Shown: positions 20,614 through 29,613 of the stretch, piece by piece
Numbering within the stretch: the stretch's first letter is position 1
How the letters are laid out: every line of letters begins with the position of its first letter
Assembly: GCF_000142905.1 (NCBI RefSeq)
Contig: NW_013657650.1
Span: 131,388-195,387, forward strand
DNA: 64,000 nt
Direction of reading: 5' to 3'
Source: Thecamonas trahens ATCC 50062
Lineage: Eukaryota > Apusozoa > Apusomonadida > Apusomonadidae
The notes under the pieces: generated by a model
The model's database searches: none
What the model saw: the letters and a program-made list of their open reading frames with translations, nothing else
What the model was told of the DNA's origin: nothing
Translations under genes and position numbers: made by a program

Positions 20614-21681
20614 TCACACCACCGCGCACCAGGATGCTGCACTCACTGCTCGTTTTTCAGGGTACATGCTGTCGGCAAGCTCACGCAGCGGCCCGTACAG
20701 CGCGGCCCGTGGGTTGTCGGCCGGGCCGGACCGGATTCGCCACACCACCTCGCCGCCGTCGCCGCCTGAGCAGAGGAGCTCAGCGTCCGAGGCCCAATCA
20801 AACAGCGACGATGAGGTCGTCGCCGCCCAGTGGTTGAGCTCGACAAGATAAAAGTGGTGATCGCCGGTGTGTGGCGTGAAAATGCATCTCGGGAGGATGT
20901 CGACAACGCAGGTGTCGACCTCGGGCGGCAGGCGCGGCAGGAGCTCTGTGGCAAACCAGGCCTCGAGGGCAGGCACGAGCGAGGCCCTTGCGGCGTCCAA
21001 CGCCGCCAGATACGGCGCCTTGTAATACTGGGTCACCGCCGTGAGTCGGCGCGAGTATACCCAGCACCTGAGCTCCTGCTCGTGGAATACGTCGTCGGCC
21101 CACGCCCTGACTAGGACCGCTAGCTCGAGCGAGTCGTCGTCGTCTGCCATGAGCAGCCGGCCGATGAGATCCTGGAAGACCCGCCGTGAGCTGCCAAGCA
21201 GCTCGACAGCCTCGCTCCCGCTTGCGACCGCGTTGACCTGGGCGCACGCCCGAATGACCGACGCCACCACCGCGTCGCTGTCGCCCGAGGCGTCAAAGCC
21301 GTTGTTCTCGGACGCAAAGTCGCACAGCGCCTCGTCGATGAGTGCCGACATGGCCTCACCCGACTGGATCCGGGCATCCTTGGGTGACCGCGTCGAGAGC
21401 CGGACAAAGGCGTGCTTGATGCCCATCTCGGTCATGGCGCTGTCGACGGCCTGCGCAAGTGCGTCTAGGACACAACCATCATCCTCGTCGACGAGCTCGC
21501 CGCGGCCGAGGCTGTGCCGGCTCTCCTCACATCTGCGGCGGAGCGCGTTGGCGGTCGCCAAGTCCAGCCTAATCATCCGCGTATCAAACGTGATCTCCGC
21601 CAGCATTGGGTACGTCCGCTCGAAATCAAGCGCATCGCACTGTGTAGCCGACGGCGCCGACCGCGGGATGCGCGAATCCAT
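20614..21681 (-). CDS. CDC123: CDC123/D123 family protein, eIF2 assembly factor
   Basis: The D123 family is an ATP-grasp-like chaperone that assembles the eIF2 alpha-beta-gamma complex and so controls translation initiation. Diagnostic segments are KHAFVRLSTRSPKDA, HEQELRCWVYSRRLTAVTQY, VDTCVVDILP and FYLVELNHWAATTSSSLFDW, in the expected order. The length of 355 residues is close to human CDC123. The Asn-Pro of the usual DFNP motif reads ELNHW here, a noticeable difference at the metal-binding end. The ATG at 21681 is the first in-frame ATG before the conserved region. The gene shares a 338-base divergent region with sideroflexin. Confidence 0.85.
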   Translation of the reverse strand: MDSRIPRSAPSATQCDALDFERTYPMLAEITFDTRMIRLDLATANALRRRCEESRHSLGRGELVDEDDGCVLDALAQAVDSAMTEMGIKHAFVRLSTRSPKDARIQSGEAMSALIDEALCDFASENNGFDASGDSDAVVASVIRACAQVNAVASGSEAVELLGSSRRVFQDLIGRLLMADDDDSLELAVLVRAWADDVFHEQELRCWVYSRRLTAVTQYYKAPYLAALDAARASLVPALEAWFATELLPRLPPEVDTCVVDILPRCIFTPHTGDHHFYLVELNHWAATTSSSLFDWASDAELLCSGGDGGEVVWRIRSGPADNPRAALYGPLRELADSMYPEKRAVSAASWCAVV

Positions 21682-22019
21682 GTCGAGGCGCAGCACACGA
21701 GCTGGGGACGAGTGTCCTACTCTTGACCGCGTCAGAGGCCTGCACGCTGCGCCGTTTCTACACCTCGCCAAGACATGGGATGAACAGTCCCCTCCGTCAT
21801 TCCCCCCTCATCCCCATCACACCGATCACACCGATTGCACCGATGGCACTCATCCCTTCCCCCCACCCCCCTCCCTCGCGCAGCCCGCATGTCCGCCCAA
21901 CGACACCAGTCGGCCATCCATCCGCAACGACAGTGCCCCCCCTCCCCTCCCCCACCCCCACCCACCACCAACCAACCAACCCAGGTACCACACCTCTTTA
22001 CTCATCAAAGCACTGCAGC
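21682..22019. promoter_or_regulatory. Divergent intergenic region CDC123/sideroflexin
   Basis: This C-rich region holds a CACCGATCACACCGATTG-like short repeat around 21815-21845 and C runs around 21940. It presumably contains promoters for both flanking genes. No coding region is supported here. Confidence 0.35.
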
Positions 22020-23012
22020 ATGGCTTCCTCACCCGGCGTCCCTCCGTTCTCGCTCACCTCACCCAGGTTCGACCAGTCGACCTTCTACGGGCGGTGGAAG
22101 CACTTTGTGTCCATGGTGAACCCGGCCAACATGCTCATCACCTCGTCCCAGGTCGATGACTCGATGGCTCTGCTCGAGGCCTACCGGGCTGGGCATGTCG
22201 ATTCGACCAAGGTCTCGGATGCTGAGCTGTGGGAGGCCCGCCGGATCAAGGAAGCTGTCATCCACCCCGATACCGGCAAGCCCATCCCGCTCCCGCTGCG
22301 CATGGCCGCCTTCATCCCCATCAACATCCCGCTCATTGTGTGGATGACCTGGCCAGGCGCCTCGGCCGCCATGACGGTGGCTGGCCAGATTGCCAACCAG
22401 TCGCTCAACGTCGGCGTCAACTACGCCAACCGCAACGCCTCGTCCGAGCAGTCGATGACCTCCATCGCCGCCGCCTACGTCGGTGCCACCTCGGTGGCCC
22501 TCGGCGTCTCTCTCAGCGGCCGGTCGTACATGCTCAAGCACGGCGCCAAGCTGCCGCCGGTCGTTGGCCGCCTTGTGCCGTACGCTGCCGTTGCCACCGC
22601 CGGTGCCGCCGGCATGGTCATCATGCGGTTCAAGGAGCTGACTGACGGTGTCATGCTCAAGGACCACACTGGGACCGAGCACGGCCTCTCGCGCAAGGCC
22701 GGCATCATCGGCGTGGCCAAGACCGCCCTCTCCCGTGCTGTCTTCTTCCCCATCTTCCCCATGGTCCTTCCGCCGCTCATCATGGACGTCATTGCCCGCA
22801 ACACCTCCATCCTCAAGAAGTTCCCCAAGGCTGCCCTTCCGCTCGAGGTTGTCACCATTGCCACTTGCATGATGACCTTCCTCCCCATGGCCATCGCCAT
22901 GTTCCCGCAGGACGAGTCGGTTCCGGCCTCCATCCTCGAGCCCGAGTTCCAGGGCAAGGTCGATCTCACCGGCAAGCCCATCGAGTACTTTACCTTTAAC
23001 AAGGGCCTCTAA
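22020..23012 (+). CDS. SFXN: Sideroflexin, mitochondrial inner-membrane amino-acid carrier
   Basis: A 330-residue sideroflexin. In animals SFXN1 and SFXN3 carry serine into mitochondria for one-carbon metabolism. Family hallmarks seen are FDQSTFYGRWKHF, MVNPANMLITS, the conserved HPDTGKPI, and NQSLNVGVNYANRNAS. About five hydrophobic segments follow. The C-terminal part has FPIFPMVLPPLIMD and the characteristic acidic loop before EFQGKVD. The length matches family members (about 320-330). The ATG at 22020 precedes the SLTSPRFDQSTFYGR start typical of sideroflexins. The exact substrate is inferred from the family. Confidence 0.93.
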   Translation: MASSPGVPPFSLTSPRFDQSTFYGRWKHFVSMVNPANMLITSSQVDDSMALLEAYRAGHVDSTKVSDAELWEARRIKEAVIHPDTGKPIPLPLRMAAFIPINIPLIVWMTWPGASAAMTVAGQIANQSLNVGVNYANRNASSEQSMTSIAAAYVGATSVALGVSLSGRSYMLKHGAKLPPVVGRLVPYAAVATAGAAGMVIMRFKELTDGVMLKDHTGTEHGLSRKAGIIGVAKTALSRAVFFPIFPMVLPPLIMDVIARNTSILKKFPKAALPLEVVTIATCMMTFLPMAIAMFPQDESVPASILEPEFQGKVDLTGKPIEYFTFNKGL

Positions 23013-23255
23013 CCACGATCACAACCACCCCACGTCGATCGAGACGCAATCAGCATTGTCAACCAGTCAACCAGTTAGCCCGCCCGCCAGCTAGCCAGCT
23101 AGCTACCAAGCCTGCCAGCTAACGAGCTCATGAATCCATCGTCTCCTTGCTGGTAAGACCTCCCCCCCCCCCTCCCCTCCCCTCCCACCCACCCACCCAC
23201 GCACTCACCACACTCAACGACTCCCCTCACTTCTCCCACTTCTCCAACACCCACC

Positions 23256-23734
23256 ATGGTACGACAGCACCCCCCCCCCCCCCCCCCCTCCCTCTTCCCC
23301 ATCCCCACCACCGCTTGCTGCTGCCTGCAAGTAGTATCGCCGTGGCAGGCCTGTCGCAAGCCCCCGCTCCCCCCTCCCTCCTCCCTCCCAAGACACACTC
23401 CAACTCACACCTCGCATTCAACACGTTCATCCAGTCGCACACCATCGTCCTCGTTCAGCTCAACCGCAAGCCGTCGTCGCGAACGTACTCGGACTTTGAG
23501 TCTGTGGCATCAGCCATGGACGGCGTGTGCAAGCTGTACGAGCAGCGGCTGCAGCAGCTGAACCCGGACGAGGACATCCTCTCGTACGACATCTCGGACC
23601 TGCTCAACTTTATCGATCAGCTCGGTGACATCTCGTGCCTCGTGGCCTCGTCCGCCACGGGCCAGTACGTCCCGCACGACCGCGAGTGGATCAAGGCCCG
23701 CCTCCGCAAGCGCCTTCGCCAGATCGCGGCCTAG
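23256..23734 (+). CDS. ERH: Enhancer of rudimentary homolog (two exons, first exon is only the ATG)
   Basis: ERH is a small, highly conserved nuclear protein that works with SAF-B-like and other RNA factors in splicing and RNA decay. Exon 2 (23435-23734) encodes SHTIVLVQLNRKP, RTYSDFESVASAMDGVCKLY, YDISDLLNFIDQLGDISCLV and HDREWIKARLRKRL, aligning along the length of animal ERH. No ATG sits at its start. An ATG at 23256-23258 is followed at once by a GTACGA donor, and the CCAG acceptor at 23431-23434 joins it directly to TCG, giving MSHTIV as in animals. The product is 100 residues. The intron (23259-23434) holds a 19-base C run. Confidence 0.9.
23259..23434 (+). other. ERH intron after the start codon
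   Basis: A 176-base phase-0 intron with donor GTACGA immediately after the initiator codon, a C19 run at 23270-23288 and acceptor CCAG. It is supported by the exact restoration of the conserved ERH N-terminus. Confidence 0.85.
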
Positions 23735-23754
23735 TCAGCTCCTGCTGCTGCTCC

Positions 23755-24692
23755 CTAAAAGTCGACCACCAGCGCCGCCCACTTGCCACGCTTCTTCTTC
23801 TTCTTCTTCCCCCCCGCCACAGCAGGCGGGATCGGCGCCCCGCGCGAGGTCTCAACCCGCCCGCCAAGCGCAAAGAGCGAGACAGTGCCGTTTGCGGCCG
23901 ACGGGCCGACGTCCTGCTCGCCGTCCATCGGCACAATGTCCATGCCCGAGCCGCCTGCAGTCGACGTGCTCGCTCCGGCGGTGCTAAGCATACCAGGCTC
24001 GTAGTTGACCGGCTTGACGCCAAGCTCCTTGGCAGCTGCCTCCCATGCCGCCATCTCGGCCGCGTGACGCTCCTTCACCTCCTTGGACATCTCCTTGATC
24101 TTGCGGGCGATGTTCTTCTTGGCCTGCTTCTCTGCAAGCACGTGCTTGTCGAGCCGCTTGGATGCTGCACGGAGATCGGCGATCTCCTCGCGGACCCGCT
24201 TCCACTCTGACCGGTGCTTGTGCATCAGCGCGCCCTTGGTCACCTTGGATCCGCTGCGATACACTGCAGCCTCCTCCACCTTGCCACCCTCGGCGATACC
24301 AGCCGCGGCGGCAAGGTCGGCAGCATCCTGTCTGATCCGCTCAGCCCTGGCCATCTCCTCCATGGTCAGAGCAACCTCACCCCGCTCTTCTTTGCCTTGC
24401 CCTTGCCCTTGCCTCCCGACCCGCCACCGCCGTCCATGGCTACCACCTCCATGCTCATGCCTGCATCGGTCGGATCGGTGCCATCCTCGCCCATCCGCCG
24501 GTCGGCAGGGGCATGGTCATGGAAGGAGCGGACACGGCCACCGGTAACAGCTGAGAGCGCCTGCCCGGCAAGTACATCAGCAGACGGAATGGTGCTCTCG
24601 ATCTCCACGCCTTCTGCAGTGTACACCCGTTGCCTGATGCGGTACGGCTGGTTGGCTCGCTCCTCACGCCGGCTCCGCTTGGACTTGCCCAT
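23755..24692 (-). CDS. Basic coiled-coil protein of unknown function, probably nuclear (one frame break)
   Basis: I do not recognise the family. The N-terminus from the ATG at 24692 is basic (MGKSKRSRREERANQPYRIR). The middle is a charged helix likely to form a coiled coil (KRVREEIADLRAASKRLDKH, EMSKEVKERHAAEMAAWE). The C-terminus has a lysine run (GGKKKKKKRGKW). Such composition fits nucleolar or ribosome-biogenesis factors, but that is only a suggestion. Two open segments (24692-24366 and 24363-23755) lie in different frames; adding one base around 24375-24412 joins them through a Gly-Lys-rich linker into about 311 residues. The gene ends 20 bases from the convergent ERH stop. Confidence 0.55.
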
Positions 24693-24744
24693 GACTGGCG
24701 AGTTGAGTGGCAAGGAGAGGGGAGAGGAGGGCGAGGCAGGGGCC

Positions 24745-24766
24745 GGGGGGGGGGGGGGGGGGGGGG
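24745..24766. repeat. G22 homopolymer
   Basis: A run of 22 G's on the plus strand, thus C22 on the sense strand just upstream of the coiled-coil protein start at 24692. It lies in the leader or promoter. Confidence 0.95.
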
Positions 24767-24994
24767 CTGATCTCGGGCGTGGGATAACATTCCGATCGTC
24801 CTTCTCCAATCTCATACACCAGATGGAAGCATATGAGGGTATGGGCGCAATGGTGGAATGGTGGAGGAGATCGGATGTGTGGTAGTCTGTCGTCTTGCAG
24901 CACCCAGTCCGTCAGCTGCGTTCCCCTGTCAGTCCCCCTCACCCCCCTCCCTCCCCCCACTCACGGCAAACACCCAACTCGATCGATCTCTAGC

Positions 24995-25837
24995 ATGCTC
25001 CGGCTCGCCACGACAGTAGGCGGACTAGGCGCACTCATTGCAGCCAACAAAGTCCATGAGAGCCTGTGGTACTCGCCCACTCCGCCTGCTCGCCTCTCCT
25101 CGGAGGGCATCCCCTGCCACGCGTGTGCCTCCTTCCGCCGCTCGCTCATCGTGGCCGCTGTTCTCGGCGCTGGCTCGCTGGCTACAAACGCTGCAGTGGC
25201 TGCTACCGCTGCTGCTCCCTGGACTCTGCCACTACCGCCTCCTGCCCGACTCATGTCCTCGGCGTATCTTGGCTTTGTCGTCGCCATCTGCGCACATCAG
25301 GTCATCGAGAACCATTTGATCCCACGAGCCGTCCGGGGCCGCGCCGCCGTACGTGCTGACAAGGCGGGCATCCGCGTCCCGGGCGAGGCTGCGGCTCCTT
25401 CACGCCCATCGCTGATGACAATACCGGACGTCTCTAACGTTCCATCCGACGACGATGCCGCACATGCCACGCTCTCTCTCGACGCCATCGAGTCGGACGA
25501 TGCCTCCGGCGATGACACCGGTCAGTGGCTCGCACTGCTCGACGCGGAGCTGAAGCGTCCACAGTCGTGGATCCTGTCGCCTTTTGAGCTTGGCTGCCTG
25601 AGTGTTTTCACTGTCCTTGCCACAGACGCAGTCATTGTTGCCAACGCCCTTATCTGGCCGCCGCGCGCCCGTCGCCCCACTCTCTTCCGTCGCGCCCGCA
25701 AGCTGATGCTCCCGCGGACCCGCGCCCGAACTGTGGCAGCCTTTATCGGCGGTGCTGTTGTCGCGCCGCTTGTCTCGCTTGTGCAGGACCTCGTTCACTC
25801 GCTGCCAACCGCTCCTTCACCCACCAAGAAAGAGTGA
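24995..25837 (+). CDS. Uncharacterised multi-pass membrane protein
   Basis: A 280-residue protein with about four or five hydrophobic segments: residues about 2-20, SLIVAAVLGAGSLATNAAVA, AYLGFVVAICAHQVI, LGCLSVFTVLATDAVIVANA and VAAFIGGAVVAPLVSLVQDL. A CHAC pair follows the first segment, and an acidic Ser/Asp loop separates the two halves. No family is recognised. The early hydrophobic segment could act as a mitochondrial or ER targeting signal. The stop at 25835-25837 lies inside the 3' coding end of the convergent TTLL gene, an overlap of 21 bases. Confidence 0.6.
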   Translation: MLRLATTVGGLGALIAANKVHESLWYSPTPPARLSSEGIPCHACASFRRSLIVAAVLGAGSLATNAAVAATAAAPWTLPLPPPARLMSSAYLGFVVAICAHQVIENHLIPRAVRGRAAVRADKAGIRVPGEAAAPSRPSLMTIPDVSNVPSDDDAAHATLSLDAIESDDASGDDTGQWLALLDAELKRPQSWILSPFELGCLSVFTVLATDAVIVANALIWPPRARRPTLFRRARKLMLPRTRARTVAAFIGGAVVAPLVSLVQDLVHSLPTAPSPTKKE

Positions 25838-28330
25838 AGCCGACGTGGCGTGTTCGGTGAACCGGGTGAGGAGCATTTCGAGCTCAGCCTCGGTCGCTGT
25901 TGCCTCGATGCGGTCAAAGAGCTTATCCGACATCCGCGATTTGGACTTGCGTCCGTTCTTGCGTTCGCCCTTGGCGCTACCTCCACCGGTGCTCGGCTTG
26001 AGAAGACTCTTGCCGAGGGCAGCGACCTCATCCGGCGTCGCGCTCAGCCGTGTCGTCTCTGACGCGTACCGCGCGCCAAACTCCGACAGTGCCGCCAGCG
26101 CATCCGCCGCGTCGGCCATCAGCGCATCCACCGACGGCAGCTGACGCAGGACCGGCACACCTCCACTTGCCGTCCGCTGGAGAAACCGGTGGATGAGATT
26201 GGTCTGGCCCGCCACCCCTGCCACGTCGAGCGGCTCGCTCGCGAGCATGCTCTCCAGCCGCGCCCTGAGCCGAGCCAGATACGCCTGGAACGTCCGCCGT
26301 GCCTGGAGGATCGAGAGCAGTGGGCCCGGAAAGGCCAGCAGCTGCTTGACGCGCAACCGCTCGCCGCTGGCCCGCGTCGATTTGGCTGACTGCGGCCGGC
26401 CACCGTCCCGCCCGCTCGTGGACTCGGAGCAACGTTTTGCTCTGGACCTTGCTGGCGAGCGTGCCGTCGCCGGGCGTGCCGCCGCTGACCGCATCGGCTT
26501 GGTCAGCTCGGTCTCTACTACCGCGGCCGATGGCGGTTCGAGGACCCGAAGCTCGCCGGGCCTGCGCCACAGCGCGCGGACAACCCGCGACGGCACCGCC
26601 GTTGACTTGTCGTCAAAGAATTTGACGTACGACGGCGCGTCGGCGGCTGGGTAAAGAATGCGAAAGGAAGTTGTTGCGGCGCGGGCGAACTCGTCCGCGA
26701 GGAGTGCCTCGAGCGCCGCGTGGGTCACGTCACACGCCGCCGCCGGAGGACGCATCGATTTGGCGGCTTTGGGGTCGACAAACCCGACGAGGTTGAACAT
26801 GTCTGCCACCAGCTCGCCCTTGATCTTAAGATCGAGCGGCGAGCCGCAGGCGAGCGACGGCGTGAGGTTGACCTCAATGAGCCACGGCTTGAGCCCCTCA
26901 TCAAGCAGGATGTCGAGGCCATACAGCTCGAAGCAGTTGCCGACGTGCGGGACAAAGGAGCGTTCGGCGTTGCCCATCGGCCCCTCGACCGCCACAAACG
27001 TCTTGACAATGAGGTCGTCGATCGCACTTGCCACGGCGTCAACATCAACCCTGTCAGCTGCCAGCCGCGCGTACAGCGCCGAAAGCGACCACTTGGACCC
27101 GACTCCATCAGCGGCCGCTGAGGTGTTGGCCACAAACTTGGCAGACGACTTGTTGACCGAGTAGTTGGTGAGATGCATGAACAAATTGTCGCACTGCGCC
27201 GGATCCGCAGAGTACTGCTCGGTGCAGAACCGTGCGAGGCCCTCCTCGTACACATACACCCGCAGTGGCGAGTACGAGGTGACAACGACGTAGATTCTGA
27301 GATCAAACTTGAGCCCGTCAATGAGGTACGGGTTGGCGATGTACTCGGACGCCACACACGCGTGCTCGAGCACCGCAGCATCAACCTGCCGCAAGTCCGA
27401 GACCAGGAAAATCCCGCGCCCGCGCGAGAGCGTTGTTGGCTTGACAATAAACATCCGCCGCCGCCGTTGCGCCCGATAGTGCGCCGTAAACGCATCAAGC
27501 TCGCGCGGCAGCGCAAAGGTCGCAGGCATGAACCCGTACGACTCACCAAACCGCGCTGCCATCCGCGCCACGTTGTGATACAAACGGTCCTTGCGCGTGA
27601 CCTCAAACGCTCGTGGAAAGTGGTTGATCCGCTGGTACGAAGCCATTCGTCGCATCGCACCCGGCCGGATGTGGCACCCGCTCCACTGCAGCGACCACGT
27701 CGTCTTGGCCTTGGGCAGCGGCGGCAGCGGCGGTGCTGCGCCGGTGCCCGGCCTCACGCCTGGGCCCGACCTTGCGGCGGCGCCCGACCCTCTAGCAGCA
27801 CAGATCTGCTCCACATCCGTGTCCGATCTCGACGCCGCTCGCCCTCCCGCCGCCCGCCCGCTCACCACGCGTCCGCTCGGTGCCTGGCTCTTTGTCTCGA
27901 TGCAGTGATAGCCATGCAGCATGAGCGTCGACCGAATGATGCGAGTCTCAGTATTAAGGAACCGAAAGGCGAGCTTGTGCCCTTTGCCATCACCGCCACC
28001 TTGATCTTGGTCTCCATCATCACCGCCGCTGCCATCGCCACTGCCATCACCATTGTCTGGGTCATCTGGCACCCGATAGTCCTTGGCCACCATGGCAACT
28101 ACCGGAGAAAACCGGTAGACCGGTCCACGGATGGAGCTCTGGGTGGCCAGGACCCGACCAGCGTCATGCTCGCCCGCCTTGCTCGCACGCGTCGCCGCCG
28201 CCTTGCGGACTCGGACCATGCGCTTGCCTCCTACCGCCGCCACCACACGCTTAGCCTTGAGCCTTTGCACCTCGCCCCTAGCCTTGCTCCCCCTCTCTTC
28301 CTCGTCGCCCGCCTCGGTGGCCTTGGTCAT
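25817..28330 (-). CDS. TTLL: Tubulin polyglutamylase, TTLL4/5-type
   Basis: A tubulin-tyrosine-ligase-like enzyme that adds glutamate chains to tubulin tails, usually on axonemal or centriolar microtubules. The catalytic core (about residues 205-530) shows FIVKPTTLSRGRGIFLVSD, YIANPYLIDGLKFDLRIYV, YVYEEGLARFCTEQY, NLFMHLTNYSVNK and ELYGLDILLDEGLKPWLIEV followed by NLTPSLACGSPLDLKIK. These are ATP-grasp motifs matching TTLL5-like enzymes closely. The N-terminal 200 residues are basic with Gly-Asp repeats and poorly conserved; the C-terminal third is Arg/Ser-rich. The product is 837 residues from the ATG at 28330; upstream in-frame sequence lacks an ATG. It implies a flagellated or ciliated stage. 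Confidence 0.9.
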   Translation of the reverse strand: MTKATEAGDEEERGSKARGEVQRLKAKRVVAAVGGKRMVRVRKAAATRASKAGEHDAGRVLATQSSIRGPVYRFSPVVAMVAKDYRVPDDPDNGDGSGDGSGGDDGDQDQGGGDGKGHKLAFRFLNTETRIIRSTLMLHGYHCIETKSQAPSGRVVSGRAAGGRAASRSDTDVEQICAARGSGAAARSGPGVRPGTGAAPPLPPLPKAKTTWSLQWSGCHIRPGAMRRMASYQRINHFPRAFEVTRKDRLYHNVARMAARFGESYGFMPATFALPRELDAFTAHYRAQRRRRMFIVKPTTLSRGRGIFLVSDLRQVDAAVLEHACVASEYIANPYLIDGLKFDLRIYVVVTSYSPLRVYVYEEGLARFCTEQYSADPAQCDNLFMHLTNYSVNKSSAKFVANTSAAADGVGSKWSLSALYARLAADRVDVDAVASAIDDLIVKTFVAVEGPMGNAERSFVPHVGNCFELYGLDILLDEGLKPWLIEVNLTPSLACGSPLDLKIKGELVADMFNLVGFVDPKAAKSMRPPAAACDVTHAALEALLADEFARAATTSFRILYPAADAPSYVKFFDDKSTAVPSRVVRALWRRPGELRVLEPPSAAVVETELTKPMRSAAARPATARSPARSRAKRCSESTSGRDGGRPQSAKSTRASGERLRVKQLLAFPGPLLSILQARRTFQAYLARLRARLESMLASEPLDVAGVAGQTNLIHRFLQRTASGGVPVLRQLPSVDALMADAADALAALSEFGARYASETTRLSATPDEVAALGKSLLKPSTGGGSAKGERKNGRKSKSRMSDKLFDRIEATATEAELEMLLTRFTEHATSASLFLGG

Positions 28331-28874
28331 CCTCCTGCAGCCACCGCACCTCGCGCCGCCCGCTCCTTCCGCCCGTCCGCACGTTGCGGCAGAGAGGAGT
28401 GCCACTCGCCGCTTGGCGCCAATGCGAACCGCTGCTCACTCACCAGCCGCCGCCTTTGCTCTGTGACGCAACCATCACAACATGACGAAGCTTCACAGCC
28501 ATCCCGCATGTACTCCCTCACCCATCACCCCTTTCTTTGCATCACTACTTCTCTGTCGTTGTTGTACTGCTACCTCACGTGAGCGGCCGGTATCTAGCCG
28601 TCTCGAATTGGCACTGCCCGAACTAAAAAAGAAGCACGAGCCGTATGCGAGCAAATGACCGACCGCCGGCTGCCTCCAGCCGAGCCCATCCCCGCCCCCT
28701 CCCCCCCCGCAGGACGCCGGCCTTGCAGGGGGTGGTGACCTTTCTCACGAGGACAGACTAGACGACTCTCGCATAGGTCAAGAAGACAAAGGCGAAAAAG
28801 ACGAGCACTTCGGACGGCAGGCAAGCAAGCAAGCAAGCAAGCAGGCAGGCAGGCGAGCGCGCGTGATACTAAGC
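28331..28874. promoter_or_regulatory. Divergent intergenic region TTLL/acetyltransferase
   Basis: 544 bases with no supported gene. It includes a (GCAA)n/(GCAG)n tetranucleotide repeat at 28821-28853 just upstream of the acetyltransferase ATG, a C-rich stretch near 28695, and T/C-rich sequence near the TTLL side. Probably promoters and leaders for both genes. Confidence 0.4.
28821..28853 (+). repeat. GCAA/GCAG tetranucleotide repeat
   Basis: About five GCAA units grading into GCAG units, directly upstream of the hexapeptide acetyltransferase start codon. Confidence 0.85.
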
Positions 28875-29465
28875 ATGTCCAAGGTGTCCCTTCCGCCGGG
28901 TGACGGCTTTGACGTGGCAGGCTTGGAAGCGGTGGCGACGGCGGACAATGTCGGGGCGCCGGTCAAGCAGTTTGCGGTCCAAATCCGTGATGTGGTCTTC
29001 GGCGAGCGATGTGCGCTTGTTCAGCCGTGTAATCTGTACGAGTGCCGTCTTGGCGACGATGTTTTTGTCGGCCCGTTCTCCGAGATCCAGGCCGGCGTGG
29101 TCATCGGCAATCGGACCCGCGTCCAGTCGCACACCTTTGTGTGCTCGCTCGTCACCATCGGCGATGACTGCTTTATCGGCCACGGCGTCAAGTTCATCAA
29201 CGACGCCTTTTCCGACATGCGCGTCGCTTTTGCCGACGAGGCCCACAAGTGGGAGGCGACAACTCTCGGCAACAACGTCCTCATCGGCACGAACGCTACC
29301 ATCATGCCCGTCAACATCTGTGACAACGCCGTCATCGGTGCTGGCTCGGTCGTCACCTCGGACATCACAGAGCCCGGATTTTACATGGGTGTCCCGGCCG
29401 TCCGCATAGGCGACCCGCCTCCGGACGACAAGCGCCGCAAGGCCATCGACACCGACGACCACTAG
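28875..29465 (+). CDS. Hexapeptide-repeat (left-handed beta-helix) N-acetyltransferase, bacterial sugar type
   Basis: A 196-residue left-handed beta-helix acyltransferase. The repeats are readable: CNLYECRLGDDVFVGPFSEI, VVIGNRTRVQSHTFVCSLVT, IGDDCFIGHGVKFINDAF, LGNNVLIGTNATIMPVNICD and NAVIGAGSVVTSDI, ending YMGVPAVRIG. The order and wording resemble bacterial N-acetyltransferases acting on amino sugars (WlbB/FdtC type), in which the GHG motif His is catalytic. Such genes are common in bacterial polysaccharide clusters and unusual in eukaryotes, so transfer from bacteria is a reasonable inference. Its codon use and composition look like its neighbours, so any transfer was not recent. The ATG at 28875 follows a tetranucleotide repeat. 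Confidence 0.8.
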   Translation: MSKVSLPPGDGFDVAGLEAVATADNVGAPVKQFAVQIRDVVFGERCALVQPCNLYECRLGDDVFVGPFSEIQAGVVIGNRTRVQSHTFVCSLVTIGDDCFIGHGVKFINDAFSDMRVAFADEAHKWEATTLGNNVLIGTNATIMPVNICDNAVIGAGSVVTSDITEPGFYMGVPAVRIGDPPPDDKRRKAIDTDDH

Positions 29466-29613
29466 CAGGCCACGACCCCCACACTCCCATACATAGATAG
29501 GTGTATCTGCTGAACAGGCACAGTACAGAATCGCCCGGACAGCTATCCATCCCCTTTGCTTCCACGAATGTGACCTGATCATACTCGTCTCTTCAGCTCG
29601 CTCCCTTGGTCCC

